64,000 bases of DNA, from positions 186,001 through 250,000 of the forward strand of contig NZ_CACSKD010000002.1 in assembly GCF_902706285.1 (NCBI RefSeq). The letters run 5' to 3'. Below, piece by piece: positions 42,745-51,628 of this stretch. The stretch's first letter is position 1. Each line of letters opens with the position of its first letter. The notes below the pieces were generated by a model. The model did not search any database, was not told the DNA's origin, and saw nothing but the letters and a program-made list of their open reading frames with translations. Origin of the DNA: Rhizobium sp. 18055 (lineage in GTDB: Bacteria; Pseudomonadota; Alphaproteobacteria; Rhizobiales; Rhizobiaceae). A program made the translations under genes and the position numbers.

Positions 42745-43938
42745 ATGACAGACGAACTCTCCATCCGAATCGAACAGTCCTTCACCGCGATCTCGCCGGA
42801 CAACTGGTCACAGCTATCCGGGGCCTCCCGGTCAGGCGGCACGCTGGCCTACAATCCGTTCGTCTCGCACGCCTACCTGTCTTCGCTGGAAGAATCAGGC
42901 TCGGCAACGGCCGAGACCGGCTGGCTTGGGCACCACATGCTGCTTGAGACCAACGACGGGCGTCTTGTCGGCGCCCTGCCCGGCTATCTCAAGAACCACA
43001 GCCAGGGCGAATATGTCTTCGACCACGGCTGGGCCGATGCCTTCGAGCGTGCCGGCGGCCGTTATTATCCGAAGCTGCAGTGCTCCATCCCGTTCACGCC
43101 GGCCACCGGCCCGCGGCTTCTCGTTGCCGACGGTTACGAGCGATTGCCGGTGCAGGACGCCATGGCCGAGAGCCTGAAGGAGGTCGTGCGCCGGCTCGGC
43201 GTCTCCTCGGCTCACATTACGTTCGTGCCCGGCGAAGAGGTCGGCGTGCTGGAGACGGAGGGCTATCTGCACCGCACCGACCAGCAGTTCCATTTCATCA
43301 ACGACGGCTATGCCAACCACGAGGCGTTCCTCGAGACGCTGGCGTCGCGCAAGCGCAAGGCGCTACGCAAGGAACGGCGCGCGGCACTGGAGAATGGCAT
43401 CAGCATCGACTGGCTGACCGGCAGCGATCTCACCGAAGAGGTCTGGGACCAGTTCTTCACCTTCTACATGGATACCGGCAGCCGCAAATGGGGCCGTCCT
43501 TACCTAACCCGGAAATTCTACTCGCTGATCGGCGAGCGGATGCCCGAGGATATCCTGCTCGTCATGGCCAGGCACAATGGCCGCTATGTCGCCGGTGCGA
43601 TCAACTTCATCGGTGGCGAGACCCTCTACGGCCGCCACTGGGGCTGCATCGAGGATCATCCATTCCTGCATTTCGAGGTCTGCTACCATCAGGCAATCGA
43701 TTTCGCGCTGGCCAAGGGCCTGAAGCGGGTCGAGGCCGGCGCCCAGGGAGAGCACAAGCTGGCGCGCGGCTACCTGCCGGTGACAACGCATTCGGCACAC
43801 TATGTCGCCCATGCCGGCCTGCGCCGGGCGATCGGCGATTATCTCGAGCGCGAGCGTGACGATGTCGAGCATATGAACGAGGTGCTCACAGAACACAGTC
43901 CCTTCCGCAAAGGCGAGCGGCTACAGCACGAGGATTGA
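42745..43938 (+). CDS. GNAT/FemAB-like protein (COG3146, DUF482)
   Basis: 397 residues. Starts MTDELSIRIEQSFTAISPDNW; the family hallmark is the pattern NPFVSHAYLSSLEESGSA near the N-terminus, then KALRKERRAALENGI, YMDTGSRKWGRPYLTRKFYSLI and a C-terminal GLKRVEAGAQGEHKLARGYLP that resembles an acyltransferase CoA site. Often labelled 'peptidoglycan biosynthesis' but with no proven substrate. The ATG at 42745 is favoured by family length over 42691. Confidence 0.85.
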   Translation: MTDELSIRIEQSFTAISPDNWSQLSGASRSGGTLAYNPFVSHAYLSSLEESGSATAETGWLGHHMLLETNDGRLVGALPGYLKNHSQGEYVFDHGWADAFERAGGRYYPKLQCSIPFTPATGPRLLVADGYERLPVQDAMAESLKEVVRRLGVSSAHITFVPGEEVGVLETEGYLHRTDQQFHFINDGYANHEAFLETLASRKRKALRKERRAALENGISIDWLTGSDLTEEVWDQFFTFYMDTGSRKWGRPYLTRKFYSLIGERMPEDILLVMARHNGRYVAGAINFIGGETLYGRHWGCIEDHPFLHFEVCYHQAIDFALAKGLKRVEAGAQGEHKLARGYLPVTTHSAHYVAHAGLRRAIGDYLERERDDVEHMNEVLTEHSPFRKGERLQHED

Positions 43939-43991
43939 CGCGCTCGCCTCGATCGCGTTACGCGAACAGAAGAGCATCAGGAGATTTACCC

Positions 43992-44417
43992 ATGACCAGC
44001 GCGGCTTACGACGGCAACAACATCTTCGCAAAGATCCTGCGCGGCGAAATCCCGTCGCACAAGGTTTACGAGGACGAGCATACGCTGGCGTTCATGGATG
44101 TGATGCCGCAGGCGCCTGGGCATGTGCTGGTGGTGCCCAAGGCGGCATCGCGCAATCTGCTCGATGCCGATCCCGCCGCACTGATGCAGGCCATTCCTGT
44201 CGTCCAGAAGATCGCCAATGCGGTGAAAGACGCCTTCGACGCCGATGGCGTCTTCGTCTGCCAGTTCAACGAACCGGCTGCGGGACAGACGGTGTTTCAC
44301 CTGCACTTCCACATCATCCCGCGTCATGACGGCGCGGCGCTGAAGCCGCATTCCGGGCAGATGGAAGACGGCGCGGTGCTGGCCGCCAATGCCGAGAAGA
44401 TCAAAGCAGAGCTTTAG
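43992..44417 (+). CDS. HIT-family protein
   Basis: 141-residue histidine-triad nucleotide hydrolase/transferase. HIT motif HLHFHIIPRHDG near residue 100; N-terminal NIFAKILRGEIPSHKVYEDE and FMDVMPQAPGHVLVVPK are typical HinT/Fhit-like features. Substrates are usually adenosine or guanosine phosphoramidates. Preceded by AGGAGATTTACCC. Convergent with clpA, with a terminator between. Confidence 0.93.
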   Translation: MTSAAYDGNNIFAKILRGEIPSHKVYEDEHTLAFMDVMPQAPGHVLVVPKAASRNLLDADPAALMQAIPVVQKIANAVKDAFDADGVFVCQFNEPAAGQTVFHLHFHIIPRHDGAALKPHSGQMEDGAVLAANAEKIKAEL

Positions 44418-44513
44418 AGCCTTTCCGGGTTATATTGAAGCGTTCTGCCGGTCGGCAGATGGCTCGATGCGCGACCGAATAGGACGTTCTGCGGCGAGAG
44501 TATCGCAGATATG

Positions 44514-44541
44514 AAAAAGGCGACCCGAGGGCCGCCTTTTT
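44514..44541. terminator. Terminator between the HIT gene and clpA
   Basis: AAAAAGGCG (44514-44522) pairs with CGCCTTTTT (44533-44541). The flanking A and T runs let it function on both strands. Confidence 0.75.
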
Positions 44542-44551
44542 TGCTTCAACT

Positions 44552-47062
44552 TTACTTCTTCGGCACCCTTGGCACCGCACCGCTTTTTTTCGGTGCGCTC
44601 TTCACCTCGGGCTCGGCGACTGCCGCCTTGGCCTTCTTGACCGTGGCGGTCGCCTTCTTGGCACGAGCCTTGGTCTTCAGTTCGCCGTCATCATGGTCGT
44701 CACCCTCGGGGTGCACGACTTCGGCTTCCGGCTTCGGCTTGATCGGCGCCGTTTCCGATACCGATTCGAGGATGATGCCAGGCACGCCGTCTTCCTTCGG
44801 TCCGACGGTCACGCTGACGACGCCGCCCTTCTTCAGCTTGCCAAAGAGGATTTCGTTGGCCAGCGGCTTCTTGATGACATCCTGGATGACGCGCGCCAGC
44901 GGGCGGGCGCCCATCTTTTCGTCGTAACCCTTTTCCGCCAGCCAGGAGATCGCATCCTCGTGCAGGTCGAAGGTGACGTTCCTTTCGGAAAGCTGGGCTT
45001 CGAGCTGCATGATGAACTTCTGCACGACCTTGTGAATGACAATGGTCGGCAGCGGCGCGAACGGGATGACCGCGTCGAGACGGTTGCGGAATTCCGGCGT
45101 GAAGATGCGGTTCAGCGCTTCCTCGTCTTCGCCCGTCCGCTTGGACGAACCGAAACCGAAGGCAGCCTTGGCCATTTCCGACGCGCCCGCATTGGTCGTC
45201 ATGATCAGGATGACGTTGCGGAAGTCGATCTTCTTGCCGTTATGGTCGGTCAGCGTGCCGTGATCCATGACCTGCAACAGGATGTTGTAGATATCTGGAT
45301 GGGCCTTTTCGATTTCGTCGAGCAGAACCACGCAATGCGGATGCTGATCGACGCCATCGGTCAACAGACCGCCCTGGTCGAAGCCGACATAGCCGGGAGG
45401 TGCACCGAGCAGCCGCGAGACCGTGTGCCGCTCCATGTATTCCGACATGTCGAAGCGCAGGAGCTCGACGCCGAGGGACGAGGCAAGCTGCTTGGCGACT
45501 TCCGTCTTGCCGACGCCGGTCGGGCCGGAGAAGACGTAGGAGCCGATCGGCTTGTTCGGCTCGCGCAGGCCAGCACGGGCCAGCTTGATCGAGGTCGACA
45601 GCGCTTCGATGGCGATGTCCTGGCCGTAGACGACCGAACGCAGTTCCTTCTCCAGATTGGCGAGGACGGCTTCGTCGTCCTTCGACACGCTCTTTGGCGG
45701 GATGCGGGCCATCGTGGCGATGGTCGCCTCGATTTCCTTCTCGGTGATCAGCTTGCGGCGCTTGGACGGCGGCAGCAGCATCTGGGCCGCACCGGTTTCG
45801 TCGATCACGTCGATCGCCTTGTCCGGCAGCTTCCGGTCGGAGATGTAGCGGGCCGACAACTCGACCGCCGTCTTGATGGCGTCGTTCGAGTAGCGCAGGT
45901 GGTGGTACTCTTCGAAATAGGGCTTGAGGCCCTTCATGATGGCGATCGCGTCTTCGATCGACGGTTCTGCCACATCGATCTTCTGGAAGCGACGGACCAG
46001 CGCCCGGTCCTTCTCGAAGAACTGGCGATATTCCTTGTAGGTGGTCGAGCCGATGCAACGGATTGCACCCGACGACAAGGCCGGCTTCAACAGGTTCGAT
46101 GCATCCATCGCGCCGCCCGATGTGGCGCCAGCGCCGATCACCGTGTGGATTTCGTCGATGAACAGCACGGCGCCCGGATACTCCTCGAGTTCCTTGACGA
46201 CCTGCTTCAAACGCTCTTCGAAATCGCCGCGATAGCGGGTGCCGGCCAGCAGCGTACCCATGTCGAGCGAGAAGATCGTGGCGTCAGCCAGCGCTTCCGG
46301 CACCTTGCCCTCGACGATGCGCTTGGCCAGACCTTCGGCAATCGCCGTCTTGCCGACACCCGGATCACCGACGTAGAGCGGATTGTTCTTGGAGCGACGG
46401 CACAGGATCTGGATCGTCCGGTTGACCTCGGCATGACGACCGATCAACGGGTCGATCTTGCCGGTCTTGGCCTTTTCGTTGAGGTTGACGCAATAGGCCT
46501 TCAGGGCATCCTGCTGCTTCTTGGTACCGCCTTCTTCCTCGCCGCCGCGCGATGCGCTGCTTGGCTTGCTTTCCGGTTCGCCATCCTCGGCACCGCGCGG
46601 AGTGCGGGCTTCAGACGTTCCGGCGCGCTTTCCGATGCCGTGGGAGATGTAGTTGACCGCGTCGTAGCGGGTCATTTCCTGCTCCTGCAGGAAGTAGGCT
46701 GCATGGCTCTCGCGCTCGGCAAAGATGGCGACGAGCACGTTGGCGCCGGTCACTTCTTCACGGCCGGACGACTGCACATGGATCACCGCACGCTGAATGA
46801 CCCGCTGGAAGCCGGAGGTCGGCTTGGAGTCCTCATCGTAACCGGTGATCAGGTTGGAGAGTTCGTTATCGACGTATTCGACGAGCGTCTTGCGAAGCGC
46901 GACGAGGTCGACGTTGCAGGCACCCATGACCGCGGCCGCATCGGCATCGTCGATCAGGGCGAGCAACAGATGCTCGAGCGTGGCATATTCGTGATGCCGC
47001 TCGTTGGCAAAGGTCAGTGCCTGATGGAGCGCCTTCTCAAGACTAGGCGAAAATGTTGGCAC
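44552..47062 (-). CDS. clpA: ATP-dependent Clp protease ATP-binding subunit ClpA
   Basis: Unfoldase that feeds substrates to ClpP. 836 residues: N-domain (1-145, docking site for ClpS), AAA-1 with Walker A GDPGVGKT and Walker B VLFIDEIHT, AAA-2 with GPTGVGKTE and VVLLDEIEKAHPD. The C-terminus carries a Lys/Ala-rich extension (KTKARAKKATATVKKAK, then KKSGAVPRVPKK), longer than in E. coli ClpA and common in rhizobia. Its adaptor gene clpS is 10 bp upstream. Confidence 0.98.
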   Translation of the reverse strand: MPTFSPSLEKALHQALTFANERHHEYATLEHLLLALIDDADAAAVMGACNVDLVALRKTLVEYVDNELSNLITGYDEDSKPTSGFQRVIQRAVIHVQSSGREEVTGANVLVAIFAERESHAAYFLQEQEMTRYDAVNYISHGIGKRAGTSEARTPRGAEDGEPESKPSSASRGGEEEGGTKKQQDALKAYCVNLNEKAKTGKIDPLIGRHAEVNRTIQILCRRSKNNPLYVGDPGVGKTAIAEGLAKRIVEGKVPEALADATIFSLDMGTLLAGTRYRGDFEERLKQVVKELEEYPGAVLFIDEIHTVIGAGATSGGAMDASNLLKPALSSGAIRCIGSTTYKEYRQFFEKDRALVRRFQKIDVAEPSIEDAIAIMKGLKPYFEEYHHLRYSNDAIKTAVELSARYISDRKLPDKAIDVIDETGAAQMLLPPSKRRKLITEKEIEATIATMARIPPKSVSKDDEAVLANLEKELRSVVYGQDIAIEALSTSIKLARAGLREPNKPIGSYVFSGPTGVGKTEVAKQLASSLGVELLRFDMSEYMERHTVSRLLGAPPGYVGFDQGGLLTDGVDQHPHCVVLLDEIEKAHPDIYNILLQVMDHGTLTDHNGKKIDFRNVILIMTTNAGASEMAKAAFGFGSSKRTGEDEEALNRIFTPEFRNRLDAVIPFAPLPTIVIHKVVQKFIMQLEAQLSERNVTFDLHEDAISWLAEKGYDEKMGARPLARVIQDVIKKPLANEILFGKLKKGGVVSVTVGPKEDGVPGIILESVSETAPIKPKPEAEVVHPEGDDHDDGELKTKARAKKATATVKKAKAAVAEPEVKSAPKKSGAVPRVPKK

Positions 47063-47072
47063 GTTCAGATCC

Positions 47073-47432
47073 TCACTTCTTTTCCATGACGCATTGCAGC
47101 GGATGCTGGTGCTGTCGGGCGAAGTCCATCACCTGGCTCACCTTGGTCTCCGCCACCTCGTATGTAAATGTTCCGCATTCGCCGACACCATGATTGTGAA
47201 CATGGAGCATGACGCGTGTGGCACTTTCACGATCCTTCTGAAAAAAACGCTCCAGAATATGGATGACAAATTCCATCGGCGTGTAGTCGTCGTTCAGGAT
47301 AAGCACACGGTACAGGTTGGGCTTCTTGGTCTTCGATTTGGTGCGCGTAATGACCGAGGTTCCGCGGTTTCCGTTGTCCCCGTTCCTTTCGCCGTCATTT
47401 TGCATCCGGACCGGTTTTACGATCATATCCAT
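47073..47432 (-). CDS. clpS: ClpS adaptor (N-end rule)
   Basis: 119-residue adaptor presenting N-degron proteins to ClpA. Flexible N-terminus (about 1-37) followed by the core [27 protein letters not shown]; the [10 protein letters not shown] segment lines the N-degron pocket. C-terminal [20 protein letters not shown] is standard. An earlier or later ATG (MQNDGERN) is possible; the core is unaffected. Lies directly upstream of clpA in one unit. Confidence 0.97.
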   Translation of the reverse strand: MDMIVKPVRMQNDGERNGDNGNRGTSVITRTKSKTKKPNLYRVLILNDDYTPMEFVIHILERFFQKDRESATRVMLHVHNHGVGECGTFTYEVAETKVSQVMDFARQHQHPLQCVMEKK

Positions 47433-47619
47433 TCATTCCTCGATCAATCCGGCGGTGCATGGGAGATGTGCTTTACCCGCCGAAAGTCTGAATACTAACT
47501 TAGTTCATAATAGAGCGATTTTAAGCCCCTTGCTTCACACTGCAATCACAATTCGCCCGCTAATCGACCAAAGACACAAAAAATAGCACGCAGCTGCGAG
47601 ATGGCTCTGAGGGAAAAAC

Positions 47620-47650
47620 AAAAAGACCGGCTGCAGATGCGTAGCCGGTC
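47620..47650 (-). terminator. Rho-independent terminator of the phasin gene
   Basis: GACCGGCT (47625-47632) pairs with AGCCGGTC (47643-47650). On the minus strand the stem is followed by TTTTTGTTTTT. It lies about 40 bp after the phasin stop. The remainder of the 47433-47688 gap is the clpS promoter side. Confidence 0.85.
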
Positions 47651-47688
47651 CTGGTTTTTCAAGAGGTATGAGGCTTTCGCACTCGATG

Positions 47689-48057
47689 CTAGGCTGCCGC
47701 CGACGTCGCTACCGATGCTGGCTTCGTTGCCTTGGTGGCGGCTGCAACCGGTGCGTCGTAAGGCTTGTAGGCGCTCTTGGCGATGTCCGAATACATCTCC
47801 GTCAACTTGGTCGCCTCCGCCATGAAGCTCTCATATGCCGATTTCACATAGCCGCTCTGCAGTTCGAAGACGGCTTCGAAGCTGCGCGCGCCGGACAGCG
47901 TCTCGACATGCGAAACAGCGTCCTGGAATGATTTTTTGGAATATTCGGTGGCTTCGGTCGCAATTGCCTGCAATCCCTTGGCCGTGTCCGAGTAGCTTTT
48001 CAGCACCGTGTCCATGGCTTCCTTGCTCTTGCGATTCGTGTCCTCAAAGTTCAGCAT
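47689..48057 (-). CDS. Phasin family protein
   Basis: 122-residue amphipathic helical protein of the phasin_2 family, which coats polyhydroxybutyrate granules. Pattern MDTVLKSYSDTAKGLQAIATEATEYSKK, then FEAVFELQSGYVKSAYESFMAEATKL and an Ala/Lys/Thr/Pro-rich tail (APVAAATKATKPASVATSAAA). It has its own terminator and stands as a single gene. Granule binding is inferred from the family. Confidence 0.9.
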   Translation of the reverse strand: MLNFEDTNRKSKEAMDTVLKSYSDTAKGLQAIATEATEYSKKSFQDAVSHVETLSGARSFEAVFELQSGYVKSAYESFMAEATKLTEMYSDIAKSAYKPYDAPVAAATKATKPASVATSAAA

Positions 48058-48226
48058 GACGTTCCTCCTTGCCGTGCGTATGGGCGGAGGTTAGCTGCAC
48101 TGCACGCGAAGTCAAGCACTCTTGTGCAGCGCAAAACAATCTTTGGTTGCGCAAACGGATGCAGGCTTTGCTATGTTTTCGAGCGACGTACGTCTTTAAT
48201 TGATTTTGCTAAAATATATCAGATGA

Positions 48227-48263
48227 CCGCAACCGGAGGCTTTGTGTAAAATTCCGGTTGCGG
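48227..48263 (-). terminator. Stem-loop downstream of the DUF3597 gene
   Basis: Perfect 11-bp stem CCGCAACCGGA / TCCGGTTGCGG with a 15-nt loop, 11 bp after the DUF3597 stop. Only a weak T-rich stretch follows on the minus strand, so termination strength is uncertain. Confidence 0.55.
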
Positions 48264-48273
48264 CCGCTGAACG

Positions 48274-48708
48274 CTAGTCGAGAAGATCGGCGGGGACCTT
48301 GCCGCCGTTCTCCGACAGTTTTTTCATCAGCGCCTTGTGCAGGAACATGTTCATCGCCGCGCTGTCGTGAGTGTCGCCGCTATATCCCAGTTCGGCTGCC
48401 AGTTCCTTGCGCTCGGCGAGGCTCGCATCCATTCCGACGGCCTTCATCAGGTCAACGATCGAGCGGCGCCAGTCGAGCTTCTGGCCGCTCTTCTTCACGG
48501 CGGCATCGAGCAACGGCACGATATCGACGGCCGCAGCCGGTGCCGATGTCGCCGGCGAGGTGGAAGCGACCGGTGGTGCCGCGGCTGGCGCGGCGGAGGG
48601 CGAAATGGGGGCCTGGGCCGGCTCTATCTTCGGCGTTGCGGCGGGCGTTGCTTCCGCAGCCTGCGCTTCACCCCAGATGGCATGCTTGATCTTATCGAAA
48701 ATACCCAT
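48274..48708 (-). CDS. DUF3597 domain protein
   Basis: 144 residues. N-terminal MGIFDKIKHAIWGEAQA, then a low-complexity Ala/Pro/Thr linker (about 20-62), then the DUF3597 core: VDIVPLLDAAVKKSGQKLDWRRSIVDLMKAVGMDASLAERKELAAELGYSGD with DSAAMNMFLHKALMKKLSENGGKVP at the end. ATG at 48708 fits the family start. Function unknown; the core resembles small acidic helical domains also found behind LysM proteins. Confidence 0.85.
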   Translation of the reverse strand: MGIFDKIKHAIWGEAQAAEATPAATPKIEPAQAPISPSAAPAAAPPVASTSPATSAPAAAVDIVPLLDAAVKKSGQKLDWRRSIVDLMKAVGMDASLAERKELAAELGYSGDTHDSAAMNMFLHKALMKKLSENGGKVPADLLD

Positions 48709-49030
48709 TCTCAACGTCCCCTTGATGGCGTTTGAGCACATGCTCACCAAGCAAGATGGAGCAGAAGGCCGGGCGGTCCAGACCGGGCTGGCCATTTTCC
48801 GTCAGTATTCACATAGACTTCACAGGACGTGCCGGGACTTCACAGGAAGGTGTCGTGACTTCACGGGAAGGCGGCGCGCTTCGGGATAGTCACAATACGT
48901 CGGGCAGATCCACCAAGGGCCTGCCGGACAGCTGTGCCAGCCCCGCTTCAAGCCGCACAATTGCGGCCTGGATCCGTTCGGCGGTCATCACGGACACGAG
49001 GCAGAGCCTCGTGCCACAGCGGCATCGAAA
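48709..49030. other. Intergenic region with tandem repeats and a stem-loop
   Basis: 322 bp between the DUF3597 start and the DUF3126 stop. It holds three imperfect 20-21-bp tandem repeats (48816-48877) and a perfect hairpin CACGAGGC-AGA-GCCTCGTG (48995-49013) 18 bp after the DUF3126 stop. No convincing gene; the DUF3597 promoter should lie here. Confidence 0.55.
48816..48877. repeat. Three imperfect 20-21-bp tandem repeats
   Basis: Units start at 48816, 48836 and 48857, each opening with GACTTCAC(A/G)GGA and diverging afterwards. Intergenic. Purpose unknown. Confidence 0.7.
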
Positions 49031-49237
49031 TCAGGTCAGATCGACGTCGAGGATCGCCATCGAGAAATTGTAGGAGCGGTCGCCGTCTTCGTCGTCGATG
49101 TAGACGACGCCCAGAAATTCCTCGCCCATGTAGACTTCAGCGGAATCGTTCTTGCGCGGACGTGCCTTGACGATCATTTCCGGGTTGAACGTGCGTTTGA
49201 AGTAGGCGTCGAGTTTCTTGATTTCTTCGGGCTTCAC
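49031..49237 (-). CDS. DUF3126 family protein
   Basis: 68-residue acidic protein starting at GTG (49237) with AGGAG seven bases upstream: KPEEIKKLDAYFKRTFNP at the N-terminus and VYMGEEFLGVVYIDDEDGDRSYNFSMAILDVDL at the C-terminus. This is the complete length of the family, which is confined mainly to alphaproteobacteria. Function unknown. It lies 137 bp downstream of cysE in the same direction and may be cotranscribed. Confidence 0.85.
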   Translation of the reverse strand: MKPEEIKKLDAYFKRTFNPEMIVKARPRKNDSAEVYMGEEFLGVVYIDDEDGDRSYNFSMAILDVDLT

Positions 49238-49374
49238 ACTGCATCTCCTGCGCGGTCTCAATGGCCGCTTGTTGCATGGGAAAGACGGCCCTGTAAAGGC
49301 GGAGGGACGGATGCAAGGCCGCTTTCCCCGCCGTTGTTGGGGCCGTGATGTCGCTGGAGGCGACGCGAAAACGC

Positions 49375-50223
49375 CTAGATGTCGGCGCCGATCACCTGCT
49401 CCATGATCACCTGGTCCATGAGCCTCGATGGCTCCGAACAGCCGGCGGTTCCGACCACCTTGGCGGGCACGCCTGCCACCGTGGTTTTCGGCGGCACGGG
49501 CTTCAGCACGACCGAGCCTGCGGCGATGCGCGAGCACTGGCCGATCTCGATATTGCCGAGAATCTTGGCGCCGGCGCCGATCAGCACGCCGCTGGCAATC
49601 TTCGGATGCCGGTCCGCACCCTCCTTGCCGGTGCCGCCCAGCGTCACCCCATGCAGGATCGAGACATTATCGCCGATGACAGCCGTTTCGCCGACGACGA
49701 GGCCGGTCGCATGATCGAGGAAGATGCCGCGGCCGATGCGGGCCGCCGGGTTGATGTCGGTCTGGAACACGCTCGACGAGCGGCTCTGCAGATAGAGCGC
49801 AAGATCGCGGCGACCACGGTTGAGAAGCCAGTGAGCCAGCCGGTGGGTCTGCAGGGCGTGGAAGCCCTTGAAATAGAGCACAGCCTCCATGAAGCGCAGG
49901 CATGCCGGATCGCGATCGTAGATGGCCTGGATGTCGACGCGCAGGATGGCGCCCCATTCCGGCCAGTCTTCCAGCATCTGGTCGAAGGTCTGGCGCAGCA
50001 GGATCGCCTGCATGTCGGCATGATCGAGGCGCTCGCAGATGCGGTAGATCACGCATTCCTCGAGCGAACGGTGATTGAGCACGGTCGAATAGAGGAACGC
50101 CGCCAGCACCGGGTCGCTTTCGGCGGCAAGGCGCGCTTCTTCGCGCAGGCTATCCCAGATCGGGTCCATCGCCTTGAGCGAGCTTTGCGTCTCGAGAGAA
50201 CGAATGTCTGTCTTTGCGACCAT
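49375..50223 (-). CDS. cysE: Serine O-acetyltransferase
   Basis: Acetylates L-serine with acetyl-CoA, the first step of cysteine synthesis. 282 residues: helical N-terminal domain with DPIWDSLREEARLAAESDPVLAAFLYSTVLNHRSLEECV and a C-terminal left-handed beta-helix (GIFLDHATGLVVGETAVIGDNVSILHGVTLGGTGKE), with catalytic His in LDHATG and LHGVTLG. The tail ends MEQVIGADI; the Ile end is the usual docking element for cysteine synthase CysK. Confidence 0.97.
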   Translation of the reverse strand: MVAKTDIRSLETQSSLKAMDPIWDSLREEARLAAESDPVLAAFLYSTVLNHRSLEECVIYRICERLDHADMQAILLRQTFDQMLEDWPEWGAILRVDIQAIYDRDPACLRFMEAVLYFKGFHALQTHRLAHWLLNRGRRDLALYLQSRSSSVFQTDINPAARIGRGIFLDHATGLVVGETAVIGDNVSILHGVTLGGTGKEGADRHPKIASGVLIGAGAKILGNIEIGQCSRIAAGSVVLKPVPPKTTVAGVPAKVVGTAGCSEPSRLMDQVIMEQVIGADI

Positions 50224-50409
50224 GCAAGGCCTCCTTCTCCGGTCCGGGTCTCCCGCTCAGGTGTCCCGTCCGTGTACTCGTCTGAATGTCACCCTATATA
50301 GGGCAAAATCCAACTGATATAAATGGGCCTGAGGAAACAGGTTTCCGCTATTTGCACGCAGTGGTGAACAATCATCCTCGACGCGGCTTATTTCATGCAC
50401 CCATGGGTA

Positions 50410-51195
50410 TCACCGATCAGCGACCCTGTCGTAGAAGTCGAGGACGGCTGACTTGAACACCTTGTCGCCCACCGCCAACATGTGGTCGCGGCCCGGTATA
50501 TCAAGCGCGCTGGCGTCAGGCATCAAGGCCGCCAGTTCCTCGGCCGAGCCTGCGATGTCGTCCTTGGTGCCGACCGCGACCAGCGTCGGCGCCTCGATCC
50601 TGGCCATATCGCTTCGCTCGACCAGATCGCGCGAGCCCCTGATACAGGCGGCAAGCGCCTCGCGGTCGCTCTTCGTCTGCTCGGCAAAAGCGCGGAACAT
50701 CCGGCCGCGGGCATGCGTCAAATCATCGATCGAGGGCGCAAGCAGCGCATCGGCGATCGGGTCCCAGTCGCCGACGCCATCGGTCATGCCGATGCCGAGG
50801 CCACCGAGCACCAGCGAGCGGACGCGATCGGGATGATTGAGCGCGGCGAACACCGAGATCCGCGCGCCCATGGAGTAGCCGATGAGATTGGCTTCAGCGA
50901 TGCCGAGATGATCGAGCAGCGCGATCGAATCGCCAGCCATGATCCAGGGGCGATAGGCTTCGGAATCATGCGGCTTGTCGCTGGCGCCGTGCCCTCTGTT
51001 GTCCATGGCAATCACCCGGTAGCCGGCTTCGCCGAGCGTTTTCAGCCAGCCCGGATAGACCCAGTTGACGCTGGCAGTCGAGGCAAAGCCGTGGATCAGC
51101 AGCACCGGCACGCCGCTCGGATCGCCCTCGTCGAAATAGGAAAGGGTGAGACCGTCATGGGTGAAGGTGGAAAAGGTGGGCGTATTCAAGTTCAT
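50410..51195 (-). CDS. Alpha/beta-fold hydrolase
   Basis: 261 residues. HGFASTASVNWVYPGW (oxyanion side), MDNRGHGASDKP, nucleophile elbow GYSMGA, and the C-terminal GRDHMLAVGD with catalytic His. ATG at 51195 gives MNLNTPTFSTFTHDGLTLSYFDEG; upstream in-frame sequence lacks a ribosome site. Substrate unknown. Divergent from the zinc-finger gene; 159-bp shared promoter region. Confidence 0.9.
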   Translation of the reverse strand: MNLNTPTFSTFTHDGLTLSYFDEGDPSGVPVLLIHGFASTASVNWVYPGWLKTLGEAGYRVIAMDNRGHGASDKPHDSEAYRPWIMAGDSIALLDHLGIAEANLIGYSMGARISVFAALNHPDRVRSLVLGGLGIGMTDGVGDWDPIADALLAPSIDDLTHARGRMFRAFAEQTKSDREALAACIRGSRDLVERSDMARIEAPTLVAVGTKDDIAGSAEELAALMPDASALDIPGRDHMLAVGDKVFKSAVLDFYDRVADR

Positions 51196-51354
51196 CGGGG
51201 CAGTCCTGTTTTGTCGGGACCATATTTTATCGGCCGGCCGACGGGAACCCCTGCCCCGACCAAAAACTCTGCGGCACGGCTCTCTTTGGCTCGACACATT
51301 TCGGACGACGCACTATAAGGTGCGCACGTTTTCAAAGGCATTCGGAGATCCCTC

Positions 51355-51600
51355 ATGGCCGGTCACAACATTCCCCACTTCCAGAACGACGGCGGTCACC
51401 GCGTCATCGAAGTCGGCGTGAAGGAATTCATGTGCACGGGCGCCTCCAGCCCCTTCGACCATCCGCATATCTTCATCGATATGGGCGACGAAGACGAAAA
51501 GGTCTGTTCGTATTGCTCGACGCTGTACCGCTTCAACGGTGCGCTGAAGGCAACACAGACCAATCCGGCCGGTTGCGTCTTCCACTTCCAGGTCGCTTAA
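51355..51600 (+). CDS. Small CHCC-type zinc-finger protein (NDUFS6-like)
   Basis: 81 residues with Cys27, a His in DHPH (36 or 38), Cys51 and Cys54 (MCTGAS... HPHIFIDMG... CSYCSTLYRF), the pattern of the zf-CHCC domain shared with the mitochondrial complex I subunit NDUFS6. Alphaproteobacterial homologues are associated with complex I, which is the likely role here; this is inferred from the family. Followed 28 bp later by an FAD monooxygenase. Confidence 0.9.
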   Translation: MAGHNIPHFQNDGGHRVIEVGVKEFMCTGASSPFDHPHIFIDMGDEDEKVCSYCSTLYRFNGALKATQTNPAGCVFHFQVA

Positions 51601-51628
51601 ACCACCCAAAGCACAGATTGGATCGACC

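Noticed and set aside
44693..47089. 798-codon open frame on the plus strand opposite clpA
   Set aside because: Shadow of clpA in a high-GC genome; no domain recognisable in the translation.
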